A stretch of DNA of 64,000 nt from NCBI RefSeq assembly GCF_003286415.2, contig NZ_CP043450.1, positions 2,356,001 through 2,420,000 of the forward strand, written 5' to 3'. The notes under the pieces are model-generated. The model was not told the DNA's origin. It did not search any database and was given only the letters and a program-made list of their open reading frames with translations. This document shows positions 52,871-62,298 of this stretch, piece after piece. This DNA is from Mucilaginibacter rubeus (lineage in GTDB: Bacteria; Bacteroidota; Bacteroidia; Sphingobacteriales; Sphingobacteriaceae). Numbering within the stretch: the first letter of the stretch is position 1; each line of letters opens with the position of its first letter. The translations under genes and the position numbers were made by a program.

Positions 52871-54070
52871 ATGGAAGCAGGGTCAAGCATAAAAAACCGA
52901 ACGTCATCAATCGCATTAGAAATAGCCGGGTTTGTTAAGTTTACGTTTATCGGATATTTTACGATTGGATTAAGTCTTGGAGTGCTTCCGGTTTTTATAC
53001 ACAATCAGTTTGGCTATAATGCTATGATGGCTGGTGTGGTTATCAGCCTGCAATACCTGAGCACCTTTTTATTCAGGGGCTACGCCGGGAATATCATTGA
53101 TAAAAAGGGCCCAAAAACGGCTGTGCTTTCCGGGACGGCAGGCTTCGCAATTAGTGGCCTGTTTTTGTTTGTCGCCTTTTTATTTAAAGATCATCGCGAA
53201 CTATGCTTAGGGTTAATAGCACTTACACGACTTGTGACAGGCTTTGCAGAAGGGTTAATAGGCTCAAGCCCGATAAACTGGAGTATCAACACAGTTGGCG
53301 AACAAAATACTGCAAAGGCGATATCTTATAATGGTATTGCGAGTTACGGAGGGCTTGCAATAGGTGCTCCCGTAGGCATATTGCTTGATAATAACTACGG
53401 CATCGCTGGTATCAGCATTGTAGTTTTTATACTTGGAATTGGCGGTTATTTATTGGCCAAAAGAAAGGCCGATGCATTGATCAAAAGTTCCGAGCAACGG
53501 AAATCATTCGTTTCGGTACTTAAAACTGTTGCGCCCTACGGCATCTGTCTAACCCTTGCTGCTTTGGGTTTCGGTACTATTTCCACGTTTATAACGCTCT
53601 ATTACGCCTATCTTAACTGGACTAACGCGGTGCTTTGTCTTTCGGTATTCAGCGTTTTCTTTATCCTTGGCCGTTTAATATTTGCCGGAGCAATTGATAA
53701 TTACGGAGGTTTAAAAACATCCGTAGCGTGTATAGCATTGGAGTCGGTAGGGCTAATGGTACTTTGGCTGGCCAATATGCCTGAAGTTGCGCTGATAGGC
53801 GCGGGCATAACTGGCTTGGGCTTTTCACTGGTTTTTCCGGCGCTGGGAGTGGAGGCTGTAAAATTAGTGCCAGGCTCAAACAAAGGAGCTGCGTTGGGCG
53901 CCTACGGTTTGTTCCTGGATATTTCGCTTGGTCTTACCGGGCCTTTAGTAGGTGGTGTGGCAAGTCACTTCGGGATGTTGTATATTTTTCCGTTTAGTAT
54001 GGGTATGGTGCTGTTAGGTCTCCTGCTATGTTTAGTAATTGGCTGGAAGTTAAAAAGCTTTCGGGCCTAA
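52871..54070 (+). CDS. MFS transporter, YhhS/arabinose-efflux-like
   Basis: 399 residues with about twelve membrane segments. The signature GYAGNIIDKKGPKTAVLSG is the TM2-TM3 loop, RLVTGFAEGLIGSSPINW is TM4-like, and ALGAYGLFLDISLGLTGPLVGG is typical of the YhhS/YfcJ group of sugar or drug efflux proteins. The substrate is unknown. A candidate operator and promoter precede it. It is convergent with the following kinase, only six bases apart. Confidence 0.87.
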   Translation: MEAGSSIKNRTSSIALEIAGFVKFTFIGYFTIGLSLGVLPVFIHNQFGYNAMMAGVVISLQYLSTFLFRGYAGNIIDKKGPKTAVLSGTAGFAISGLFLFVAFLFKDHRELCLGLIALTRLVTGFAEGLIGSSPINWSINTVGEQNTAKAISYNGIASYGGLAIGAPVGILLDNNYGIAGISIVVFILGIGGYLLAKRKADALIKSSEQRKSFVSVLKTVAPYGICLTLAALGFGTISTFITLYYAYLNWTNAVLCLSVFSVFFILGRLIFAGAIDNYGGLKTSVACIALESVGLMVLWLANMPEVALIGAGITGLGFSLVFPALGVEAVKLVPGSNKGAALGAYGLFLDISLGLTGPLVGGVASHFGMLYIFPFSMGMVLLGLLLCLVIGWKLKSFRA

Positions 54071-54076
54071 AACCGG

Positions 54077-55768
54077 TTAATCAATTTCATACTTTTCATA
54101 GGGAATCTCAAAGCTAAATGTACTTCCTTTGCCGGCGTCGCTCTTTACGCTGATACTTCCTTTTTGCAGTTCGATCAATTGCTTGCAGATATACAAACCA
54201 AGACCGGTGCCTGTATTACCTTTTGCCGAATTTGTTTGATAGTATTTTGAAAACAGGTTAACCTGCTGTTCCTGGCTGATACCGGCTCCTGTATCAATAA
54301 TATTAACAGTTAACCCGCCTTTACCACCAGTCAATTTAAGCGTAGCATTAATTTTAACGTTACCTGTTTCAGTGTATTTAATAGCATTGCTTACAAGGTT
54401 CACGATGATCTGTTTAAGCCTGAAACTATCGCCTAAAACTTCGGCTTCCGGGTCACCCTGGAAATCATAGCTTAATTGCAGTTGCTTTTTGTCTGCGCTG
54501 AATGCCATACTTTCAATTACTTCCTTCAATGTTTTATCCGGGCAAAAAGGATCGTTATGGATTTTCAATTCACTGCCTTCCATTTTAGCGGCGTCAAGCG
54601 TATCATTAAGGGTTTGCAGCAACAAGTCGGATGATGCCCGCACAGTACCCAGCATTTCCGATTGTTTTGGCGTAAGCGTGGTTCTGCTGAAAATATAAAG
54701 GAAGCCATTGATAGAAGTAAGCGGATTGCGGATTTCATGGCTCATATGTAGCAGGAGATCCATTTTTTGGCGCGCTATCATTACAGCACGTTCGTTTTCT
54801 TTCAATAAAAGATCTTCAGATTGGCCCAGTTTAATAACAAATACAATCAGTAGTACGGCAAAAGCCAGCAATAACAAAAGCGCGCTCAGGTAAAGTTTGT
54901 TCAGTAAGCTTGTTGTTTCCAGGTAGCTGTTAAAAGCCAGGCCTTTAAAGGCGTCGGTTAAGCTATAGTTGATATCCTTAATGGTACTGATCAACTGCTC
55001 CATTTTGTGCGTGATGCGCATGTTAAGGGCAATAAGCTGCCTTTGTGTTTCCTGCAATTTAGAGTTGCTTTGTTGTAATTGCTTCAGCTTATTCAGATAG
55101 TTTGATTTATCTTTAGTACGAAGCTTTTGGGTAACCGAGTCAACATAAATCCGTGTACGGTGATTGATAACAACACCTCCGGATCCGCCTGCATAAGCGT
55201 TTTTGTTTTTTATAGCCTCTTTTATCCTGGCAAAAAATCCTTTTCTTTTCAGTTTTCCTTGCTGGTTAATAGTATCCGTGCTGTTTTGAACTTTTTGGCT
55301 GCTCTTAACGGCAAGCTTATTTTGAGCGGTTGCAAGATCGAGATCAGAAGAGGTTGTTAAAAGGGAATCAAAATCGTGCCGGGCGGAAAGCAGATCGGCA
55401 GATAGTTTTATTTTTTGATCGTGCCATGCGTGAAGTTGTTTACGCTGCTCCGGATTTAGTTTTGCAGTATCATGCTGCATATTTAATAGCGTATCAATTT
55501 CGGCAAAAGCTAATGAAAGCTTCGCCTGATATGCTTTACTTTTAGCCGGGTCGCCATCTACCAGTGATGATTGAAACAAATCCTCGGCCTGGTGAAGTAG
55601 TAAAAGGGCCTGTTGCGGTCTGGAGTTATTAAGATCCATGAGGTGCGATACCTGGGCCGTATGGGCCAGTCTTTCGGCAATCTTGTCCCTTACAAAAAGA
55701 GCCGCAATAACTAAGATTATGGTGAAGGCTAAAAAAGCAAGCAGTATCTTCCTTGATAAAACGTTCAT
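54077..55768 (-). CDS. membrane histidine kinase with large periplasmic helical sensor
   Basis: 563 residues from the ATG at 55768; the frame extends 34 codons upstream without signal character. TM1 is at about 6-25 and TM2 at about 290-315 (LYLSALLLLLAFAVLLIVFVI). The region between is mostly helical, with a Lys-rich loop (KLKRKGFFARIKEAIKNKN). HisKA LLHMSHEIRNPLTSING and HATPase NLVSNAIKYTETG, DTGAGIS and GTGLGLYICKQL follow. The sensed signal is unknown; no regulator is adjacent. Confidence 0.9.
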   Translation of the reverse strand: MNVLSRKILLAFLAFTIILVIAALFVRDKIAERLAHTAQVSHLMDLNNSRPQQALLLLHQAEDLFQSSLVDGDPAKSKAYQAKLSLAFAEIDTLLNMQHDTAKLNPEQRKQLHAWHDQKIKLSADLLSARHDFDSLLTTSSDLDLATAQNKLAVKSSQKVQNSTDTINQQGKLKRKGFFARIKEAIKNKNAYAGGSGGVVINHRTRIYVDSVTQKLRTKDKSNYLNKLKQLQQSNSKLQETQRQLIALNMRITHKMEQLISTIKDINYSLTDAFKGLAFNSYLETTSLLNKLYLSALLLLLAFAVLLIVFVIKLGQSEDLLLKENERAVMIARQKMDLLLHMSHEIRNPLTSINGFLYIFSRTTLTPKQSEMLGTVRASSDLLLQTLNDTLDAAKMEGSELKIHNDPFCPDKTLKEVIESMAFSADKKQLQLSYDFQGDPEAEVLGDSFRLKQIIVNLVSNAIKYTETGNVKINATLKLTGGKGGLTVNIIDTGAGISQEQQVNLFSKYYQTNSAKGNTGTGLGLYICKQLIELQKGSISVKSDAGKGSTFSFEIPYEKYEID

Positions 55769-56021
55769 ATAGTTATAATTATCAATGAGCCCGAAGTTAT
55801 TGATTGAAAAACCTGATAAGATCCGGCGTTGATATTTTGAGGAACAATGATAATGATAAAAATGATACAATCAACCGTTGTTATAGCGATAGCATGCCAC
55901 CGACTTTTATAAGTAGGTTAACAATTAACCGGTGCTTTATAAAATGATTTTCGTAAATGTTAAATGTCGCAGGGATTGTCAAGGAAAGATGATTGCTTTA
56001 ATTACAGGTTATAAAATAAAA

Positions 56022-56053
56022 AAGCCTGATAATTAAAAAATTATCGGGCTTTT
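56022..56053 (-). terminator. terminator of the SRPBCC gene
   Basis: A 13-bp stem with one G-U pair (56022-56034 with 56039-56051) is followed on the minus strand by a T run. It lies 26 bases beyond the SRPBCC stop. The rest of the 310-base gap (55769-56078) holds no gene I can support. Confidence 0.8.
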
Positions 56054-56078
56054 CTGAAAATTAGCTGCAATAAACGCG

Positions 56079-56813
56079 CTATTCAACAATAATAACATTT
56101 ACAAATTCTTCGGGATCATTGTTGATATCCATATACTGCTTAAAATTCTGAATATCCTTATCAACCATATTTTTGAATACAGGGTTTAGTATTTTAGCTA
56201 TGCCCGCGCCTACACCACCAGCAGGCGGCTGATAGCTGATGACAACATCGACAATGGTTCCCTGACCATCTATAGTATCCTGAAAGCGAACCTTACCTGC
56301 GTTATTGATCGTGGAATCGGAAAGTGAGCTCCATCCAATCATTTCGTTAGGCTCATCATGCACAATTTCGGCATGCCAGCTAACTGTAGCCACATTTTTT
56401 GGTAATTTGAGTGTCCAATGTGAATATTTTGAATCAATTACTTCCACGCTTTCCAGGTGTTTCATGAAAAGCGGTAAATTATCCAGTTTGCGCCAAAATT
56501 GATAAACCTTTTCCCTCGGTTTATTGACTGTAAATGACGACCGGATATTAACGTTTATTGGATTGGTTGATAGTTTGCCAATACGTTTATAAAGTTCGCA
56601 ATGACCGGTAATGCCACGGTTTAAAAGGTATCCACCCGCTCCAATCTTTACGATGCTTGCAAGCGGATTTTTAAAGATGTTTTTAAAGCCCGAAAAACCA
56701 AGCTTCATTCCACCGGCTATGGAGGTAAAACGCTCCGGCCAGTTCAGGTTTATGCGGTCATCGCCGTAGAGTACGGGATAATTGTCGGTATATTTTACTA
56801 TCGTAGTTGCCAT
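56079..56813 (-). CDS. SRPBCC-domain protein with N-terminal membrane-like part
   Basis: 244 residues. The N-terminal about 75 residues (NWPERFTSIAGGMKLGFSGF...GAGGYLLNRGITGHCELY) resemble DUF2892/YgaP-like membrane hairpins. The rest is an SRPBCC ligand-binding domain (SSFTVNKPREKVYQFWRKLDNLPLFMKHLESVEV, GWSSLSDSTINNAGKVRFQ). Such cyclase/dehydrase-like proteins are common stress-associated proteins; ligand unknown. Confidence 0.83.
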   Translation of the reverse strand: MATTIVKYTDNYPVLYGDDRINLNWPERFTSIAGGMKLGFSGFKNIFKNPLASIVKIGAGGYLLNRGITGHCELYKRIGKLSTNPINVNIRSSFTVNKPREKVYQFWRKLDNLPLFMKHLESVEVIDSKYSHWTLKLPKNVATVSWHAEIVHDEPNEMIGWSSLSDSTINNAGKVRFQDTIDGQGTIVDVVISYQPPAGGVGAGIAKILNPVFKNMVDKDIQNFKQYMDINNDPEEFVNVIIVE

Positions 56814-56877
56814 AGGTTTTAAATAATTGTCGTTTTTAAAACACCTTTGGCGCTACTAAGTTTTCCTGAAGTGAATT

Positions 56878-58134
56878 TTATTGCTTATTGCTATAGCTGA
56901 ATTTAAGTTTAGTTAAATCGGGTAAATGCTTTTTGGGGCGCTTTAATTCATATTGATATATGACTTGTCCAAGGTTTTTCAGGAAAGGCAGGCAAACCGT
57001 TGCATACTCATATTTATTATCATTCAATATACCATCTTCGTTTGACTGCACAACCGCGCTGAGCAGAAACTCCACCTTGTTTTTAAAGTCGACTATATAG
57101 GCGTTGTCAATATCATAACCATAGCTGTCGCCAACTTTATTAAAGATCCTGATATCCGGATTTATTACAGCCGTACTATCGCCTCCATAAAATAGAAACT
57201 TACAAAATGCCGGAAAGTATTCGGGCCGATGATAGGTAGGTTTTAAATTTTCGGTGGGGAGGGTGCTCATATAGCGATAGAGGAAGTGATAATCATCTGC
57301 GGTTAAATTAAATTGTTGTGCTTTTGGAAAAGTTTCCGGAAACAGCAGCCGTTTAAGAACCATCTGTTGATCGGCAAGGGAATAAACGTTCTTTTCGGAA
57401 AAGTCAAGTGGTTTATTAACCAGCCGGTCACTGCTATCTAAATAAGCTTTGCCCTGCAGCATATTTTCCAATTGCATGGGATAGTTTAAAGCATCATAAA
57501 GCCCGGGCTTGTGATAAACCAGTTTATCGTGATGAAAAAAATCTATGGGATTGGTGTGCCTTGTACTTTCACCCGCGTCGCCAATGGCGAGGCGGCCCAC
57601 AATGCGGGTATTGTTCAGCCTGTATTTCTTGAGCTTTTGGTTGATCTCTGCCCGGCCAACAAATTCATAAAGCCGGTTATAAGCGTCATTATCGCTTACC
57701 AGCAAGATCTTTTTGATATAATTTTCGATACTGGGTAAACCGGTTGAAGACGACGTATCCACCTTAACTTTAGTTTGACCAGCAAATGAACTATCGGTGA
57801 TCATGACCGATTTGCGGTTTAAACCTTTTGCTTTTAACTCATTTAACTTTTCAAGGGCAAATATGGCTGTAGGCAGTTTTACGGTGCTGGCGGGGTAAAA
57901 ATAGTGATGAGGATTAAGGCGATAGCTATACGTTGTAAAGTGTGGGATATTGTTTTTGTCCCTGTCTATCCGGGTATATATAATTTGTACTTCGTTTTGC
58001 GTACCATGATTTAATATACCAGAAAATAACTCGGGATGATTGTTTAGCAAGCTTTTTAGAAAAACGGTATCGGGCTGTTGGGCAAAGCTGCAAAAAGCCT
58101 GCATCAGCAGTAGTAAAAAGAAGAAACGTTTCAT
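56878..58134 (-). CDS. class A beta-lactamase-like serine hydrolase
   Basis: 418 residues. A signal peptide covers residues 1-18 (ending CSFAQ). The penicillin-binding fold motifs are present: Ser83-x-x-Lys86 in YPASTVKLP and the SDN loop at 147-149 (LLVSDNDAYN). A clear KTG motif could not be identified, and the protein is longer than class A enzymes (about 290 residues). It is probably a periplasmic serine hydrolase related to beta-lactamase 2; drug resistance cannot be claimed. Confidence 0.82.
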   Translation of the reverse strand: MKRFFFLLLLMQAFCSFAQQPDTVFLKSLLNNHPELFSGILNHGTQNEVQIIYTRIDRDKNNIPHFTTYSYRLNPHHYFYPASTVKLPTAIFALEKLNELKAKGLNRKSVMITDSSFAGQTKVKVDTSSSTGLPSIENYIKKILLVSDNDAYNRLYEFVGRAEINQKLKKYRLNNTRIVGRLAIGDAGESTRHTNPIDFFHHDKLVYHKPGLYDALNYPMQLENMLQGKAYLDSSDRLVNKPLDFSEKNVYSLADQQMVLKRLLFPETFPKAQQFNLTADDYHFLYRYMSTLPTENLKPTYHRPEYFPAFCKFLFYGGDSTAVINPDIRIFNKVGDSYGYDIDNAYIVDFKNKVEFLLSAVVQSNEDGILNDNKYEYATVCLPFLKNLGQVIYQYELKRPKKHLPDLTKLKFSYSNKQ

Positions 58135-58156
58135 TCTGCTAAATATAACTATGTAG

Positions 58157-58188
58157 TTTGAGGTTAACAGATACTTATTGTACTTTTA
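58157..58188 (+). promoter_or_regulatory. promoter of the B12 riboswitch-btuB transcript
   Basis: TTTG at 58157-58160 and TACTTTTA at 58181-58188 are 20 bases apart, a good match to the Bacteroidetes -33/-7 promoter (7 of 8 at -7). It lies directly before the riboswitch. Confidence 0.65.
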
Positions 58189-58370
58189 CGGCGCTTTAGG
58201 TTTCATTAAACTATTTTTTAATGAATTAAAAGGGAATACGGTGTGAGTCCGTAACTGTCCCGCAGCTGTAAGCTCCATAACCGTTGCCAATCTATAAAGT
58301 CACTTTCTGTAAACAGGAGGGAAGACCAGGCAAAATGGGGAGTAAGTCAGAAGACCTGCCAAGGCGTTAT
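58188..58370 (+). ncRNA. cobalamin (B12) riboswitch
   Basis: The leader of the BtuB-like gene carries the B12-box and core of cobalamin riboswitches: AAAGGGAATACGGTGTGAGTC, the CTGTCCCGCAGCTGTAAG segment, GAGGGAAGACC and the closing GTCAGAAGACCTGCC. When B12 or a related corrinoid binds, expression of the downstream transporter is expected to fall. The gene start (58472) follows about 100 bases on. Boundaries are approximate. Confidence 0.95.
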
Positions 58371-58471
58371 ATTTATTCATAGCTTTCGGGGATTGAAGCT
58401 TGAATGTGAATGCTCTTCATTTGGTGTGTTTTCATTTCAAAATCTTCCAACAATTGAGTTTTGTCGCGGAT

Positions 58472-60505
58472 ATGAAAAAACGCTTACCTGTATTTTTTTA
58501 CAAACAACGCTTACCTATAAAAGGGGGTTGTTTGTTATTGGTAGTTACCCAGGTAGCGTTAGGCAGCAAGGCTTTGGCCCAATCAGATACCACAAAGAAA
58601 CTTAATGAGGTTAAAGTGTCATCGTCGGCTATTCCTCAAATTCAGAGCTCGGCCCCTGCGCAATCCATATCCACAAACGATTTTAAACGAACCGCATCAT
58701 TTAATGTGGCTGATGCCATCCGGAATTTCGCCGGTGTTAATATTTCGGATTACGGTGGCATCGGTGGCTTGAAGACTGTTTCGGTACGTAGTCTTGGTGC
58801 CGATAATACGGCAGTTTTGTACAACGGGGTGCAGCTTAATGATGCGCAGAATGGTCAAATCGATCTGAGTAAGTTCAACCTGAACAATGTTGAAGAAATT
58901 GTTTTATACAACGCCCAGCCAACTGATATTTTGCAAACGGCCCGTGCTTATGCTTCGGCCAATGTACTTGCTATTAGGACTATCCATCCGGTATTAGATG
59001 CACGGAAGCCTTATAATATTATAGCCGGAATTAAAGGCGGTTCATTCGGATTGGTGAACCCTTATTTGCAGTGGCAGCAGAGGCTCAGCAAATATTGGTC
59101 ATTCGTTATAAACAGTTCCGTTCAGGAAGCTAACGGGAGATATAAATATCGAGAGGCCGGCGATGGCTCTGATACCCTGGCAACCCGCAAGAACGGCGAT
59201 GTGCACGTTCAGCAGGCAGACGGGGGCTTATACTGGGCAAAATCGGATAGCGATAAATTTAATCTTCAATTTAATTTTTATAATTCAAAGCGGGGATTAC
59301 CCGGGCCGGTTGTTTATTACGCGGCTCCTACCAACCAAAGGCTGCAAAACCGCGACTTTTTTATCCAGTCGGGTTATTTGCATAAGGCGGTTAGTGGTTT
59401 GCAGTTATTGATTAATGCAAAATACGCGCATAGCTATGTACGGTATCTTGATACAGGTGTCTACAATAACAGTGGCTTAATTGACGAGCATTATCGCCAA
59501 AACGATTTTTATTTGTCGGGAGCATTAGCATACAATCTAACGTCTGATTGGAAAATCTCTTATTCTTCAGATGCTGATATCAGCAACCTGCAATCTGATG
59601 TTTATAAATATGCTTTCCCAACCCGTACAAGTTTATTCAATGTTATAGCCACAGATTTGAATATAGGGAAATGGCGTTTGCAAGCTAATTTGCTGAATAC
59701 GTATATACATGACGAGGTTAAAAGCGGACCAGCGGCGGCGTCACGGTCGGCATTTACTCCCGCGGTTATCGCTACATATAAACCATTTACAAGTCAAAAC
59801 CTGCTTTTAAGGGCTTATTACAAGAGTACCTTCCGCAATACCACTTTTGCTGAGCAATATTATTATGCCATTGTACCACGATCTCTAAAGCCGGAATACA
59901 CAGATCAGTATAATATTGGTGCAGCTTATACCAAAAGCCTAACAGGTATTTTTGATTATATCAACATTAGCGCCGATGCTTATTATAATCATGTAAAAGA
60001 CAAGATCTCCTACATCCCGACAAGATCGCCGGAAACACCTTCGGTTGTTAACTTAGGTAGAGTAGATATTAAAGGACTTGACGTTATCTTAAAAAGTGGA
60101 TTTAAGCCTTTTTACAATTGGAAAGGTTTGTTAAGTGTTGCTTATACCTATCAACAGGCGCTTGATGTAACCAATCCAACAGATTTATACTATCTGGAAC
60201 AGATTCCATATACCCCAAAACATACCCTGGCGTTAAATGCCGGACTCACGCATAAGCAGTTTGGGATATATTATAATGAGATTTTTTCGTCATCAAGATA
60301 CCAGAACAGCAATAACGTCCCCGAATACTATCTGCCCAGGTATTCGGTAAGCGATGCCTCATTTGTGTATAATTTCCTGGCGGGATTAAAGCCGGTTGCA
60401 GCATCTTTTGAAGTAAACAACCTATTTAATAAAAGCTATGCTGTGATAAGCAGCTACCCAATGCCCGGCAGATCATACCGATTAACATTTCAAATTACTA
60501 TTTAA
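58472..60505 (+). CDS. btuB: BtuB-like TonB-dependent cobalamin receptor
   Basis: 677 residues from the ATG at 58472, which gives a basic start and signal peptide ending SKALAQ; the frame is open 24 codons further up but into the leader. Plug: EVKVSSSAIPQIQSSAPAQSISTNDF, ADAIRNFAGVNISDYGGIGGLKTVSVRSLGADNTAVLYNGV. A barrel follows, ending GRSYRLTFQITI. The riboswitch and the B12-linked neighbours identify the ligand as a corrinoid, by inference. Confidence 0.92.
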   Translation: MKKRLPVFFYKQRLPIKGGCLLLVVTQVALGSKALAQSDTTKKLNEVKVSSSAIPQIQSSAPAQSISTNDFKRTASFNVADAIRNFAGVNISDYGGIGGLKTVSVRSLGADNTAVLYNGVQLNDAQNGQIDLSKFNLNNVEEIVLYNAQPTDILQTARAYASANVLAIRTIHPVLDARKPYNIIAGIKGGSFGLVNPYLQWQQRLSKYWSFVINSSVQEANGRYKYREAGDGSDTLATRKNGDVHVQQADGGLYWAKSDSDKFNLQFNFYNSKRGLPGPVVYYAAPTNQRLQNRDFFIQSGYLHKAVSGLQLLINAKYAHSYVRYLDTGVYNNSGLIDEHYRQNDFYLSGALAYNLTSDWKISYSSDADISNLQSDVYKYAFPTRTSLFNVIATDLNIGKWRLQANLLNTYIHDEVKSGPAAASRSAFTPAVIATYKPFTSQNLLLRAYYKSTFRNTTFAEQYYYAIVPRSLKPEYTDQYNIGAAYTKSLTGIFDYINISADAYYNHVKDKISYIPTRSPETPSVVNLGRVDIKGLDVILKSGFKPFYNWKGLLSVAYTYQQALDVTNPTDLYYLEQIPYTPKHTLALNAGLTHKQFGIYYNEIFSSSRYQNSNNVPEYYLPRYSVSDASFVYNFLAGLKPVAASFEVNNLFNKSYAVISSYPMPGRSYRLTFQITI

Positions 60506-60515
60506 TACATAACAC

Positions 60516-61583
60516 ATGAAATCACTTAAACTCCAACATTTATTTATAGCCTGTGCTGTTGCTACTACCCTGGCATCATGCCATAAGGATAAAAAGGTTG
60601 TACCCGATGATAAACCAACCGCAGAAAGAGCCGGCTTGTACGTTTTAGACCAGGGTAACCTTGGTTCGCCAAATAGTGCTTTAACTTATTATGATTACAC
60701 CTCTAAAAGTTTAACCGCCGATATTTTCCAGTCGGCTAATGGCAAAGGTTTGGGCAATACAGCTAACGACCTTAAAATATACGGTGCCAAAATGTATATC
60801 GTGGTGGATAAATCAGGCACTGTTGAGGTGGTTAATCCTAAAACAGCAAAATCAATTAAACAGGTACTTTTTCAAAACGCAGATAAATCATCGCGCGAGC
60901 CACGCTCAATAGCTTTTTATAAAGGCAATGCGTACGTTACGCTGTATGATAACAATGTTGCTGTTTTAGATACTGCGACGCTTACAGTGAGTAAATATAT
61001 CCCGGTTGGCCGCAACCCTGAGCAACTGGCTGTTAGTAATGGCAAATTGTACGTGGTTAATGGCGGCGGTTTAAGCTATCCTGATGTAGATAAAACGGTA
61101 TCAATTATCGACTTGACAACTTTAGCCGTTACCAAAACCCTTGAGGTTGGCGTAAACCCGTATGCTGTTAGCGTTGATAGCTATGGCGATGTTTTTGTTC
61201 ACTCTTACAATTTATATCCGGCCAATCCTGAGCTGACTATTATTGATAGCAAAACAGATGTAGTTAAATCAAAAAACGACTTTGCAGGTGGTCCGTTTTC
61301 AATCAACGGCGATGTTGCTTATTATATAGCTTCAGACGGAACAGTGAAAACATACGATGTAAAGAACCTGAAAGCCCTGTCGTCAAATTTTGTTACCGAC
61401 GGCACAACCTTTACCAGTGCTTATGCCGTAGTAGCTGATACGCAAACAGGCGAAGTTTTTGTTACCGATGCCAAAGATTATAAATCAAACGGTTTGGTAT
61501 TTGCTTTTGATAAAAACGGTAAAAAAGAATACAACCTTACAACCGGCATTAACCCTGGAAGCGTTGTTTTCGTAAACAAATAA
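60516..61583 (+). CDS. YncE/DUF5074-like beta-propeller lipoprotein
   Basis: 355 residues. Lipobox TLASC. Repeats of about 45 residues with a propeller pattern: GTVEVVNPKTAKSIKQVLF, NVAVLDTATLTVSKYIPVGRNPEQLAVSNGKLYVVN, TVSIIDLTTLAVTKTLEVGVNPYAVSVD. It is the DUF5074-type surface propeller often coupled to BtuB in Bacteroidetes, 10 bases after btuB. It probably presents or passes corrinoid to the receptor. Confidence 0.87.
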   Translation: MKSLKLQHLFIACAVATTLASCHKDKKVVPDDKPTAERAGLYVLDQGNLGSPNSALTYYDYTSKSLTADIFQSANGKGLGNTANDLKIYGAKMYIVVDKSGTVEVVNPKTAKSIKQVLFQNADKSSREPRSIAFYKGNAYVTLYDNNVAVLDTATLTVSKYIPVGRNPEQLAVSNGKLYVVNGGGLSYPDVDKTVSIIDLTTLAVTKTLEVGVNPYAVSVDSYGDVFVHSYNLYPANPELTIIDSKTDVVKSKNDFAGGPFSINGDVAYYIASDGTVKTYDVKNLKALSSNFVTDGTTFTSAYAVVADTQTGEVFVTDAKDYKSNGLVFAFDKNGKKEYNLTTGINPGSVVFVNK

Positions 61584-61638
61584 TATAGCCCTGTTTTTAT
61601 TTACAGAATATCAGTAATTTTACCCCATATATTAAACG

Positions 61639-62211
61639 ATGAGCGCAAAAGATAACACCAACCGCAACCTGATCCTGATTTTGATGATCCTGGTTGTTGC
61701 CGCATTCAGGCTTTTAGCATTTAAGTATAAAGAATTGAGCAATTTTAACCCGGTAGGTGCAATTGCATTATTTGGCGGTGCTTATTTTAAATCAAAATGG
61801 AAAGGCTATGTAACGGTGTTGCTTGCCCTGTTCTCAACTGATATTGTGATTAATTACCTGTATACTTCAAAACTAACATTTTGGTATTCCGGTGCCGAGT
61901 GGGTGTATTTGTGCTTTGCGTTAATGGTACTGGTGGGTAATTTGCTTGAAAAGGTAAATGTTGCCAACGTACTTTTAGCATCGATAGCTGCGGTTTTAAT
62001 TCACTGGTTAATTACCGATTTGCCATGGTTATATGGTACGCTTTACCCGCATACCTTAGCTGGTTATGGCGAATCGCTGGTAAAAGCTATTCCGTTTGAG
62101 CAAAATATGGCGCTTGGAACTTTGGTGTTCAGCGGTATACTTTTCGGTAGTTTTGAGCTGGCTAAGAGTAAGTACACTTTTCTGCAGGATAAAAAGCAAT
62201 TGGCTTTATAA
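61639..62211 (+). CDS. DUF6580 family membrane protein
   Basis: 190 residues with about five membrane segments. The conserved start region is ELSNFNPVGAIALFGGAYF. It has the look of a transporter substrate-binding subunit, and DUF6580 is described as a putative transport protein. Its place after btuB and the propeller suggests corrinoid uptake across the inner membrane, by inference only. A terminator follows. Confidence 0.8.
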   Translation: MSAKDNTNRNLILILMILVVAAFRLLAFKYKELSNFNPVGAIALFGGAYFKSKWKGYVTVLLALFSTDIVINYLYTSKLTFWYSGAEWVYLCFALMVLVGNLLEKVNVANVLLASIAAVLIHWLITDLPWLYGTLYPHTLAGYGESLVKAIPFEQNMALGTLVFSGILFGSFELAKSKYTFLQDKKQLAL

Positions 62212-62230
62212 TATAAAAGCATTTAAATTT

Positions 62231-62264
62231 AAAGCGGATTGTTGAACAACAGTCCGCTTTTTTT
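62231..62264 (+). terminator. terminator of the B12 uptake operon
   Basis: A 14-bp stem with one G-U pair (62231-62244 with 62247-62260) is followed by a T run. It separates the riboswitch-controlled genes from the sirtuin gene. Confidence 0.85.
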
Positions 62265-62298
62265 GTGACCTAAGCAATTATCATCTACTTAAATCAAC

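Noticed and set aside
56878..58134. Antibiotic-resistance beta-lactamase
   Set aside because: SxxK and SDN are present, but length and missing clear KTG make a resistance role unsupported.
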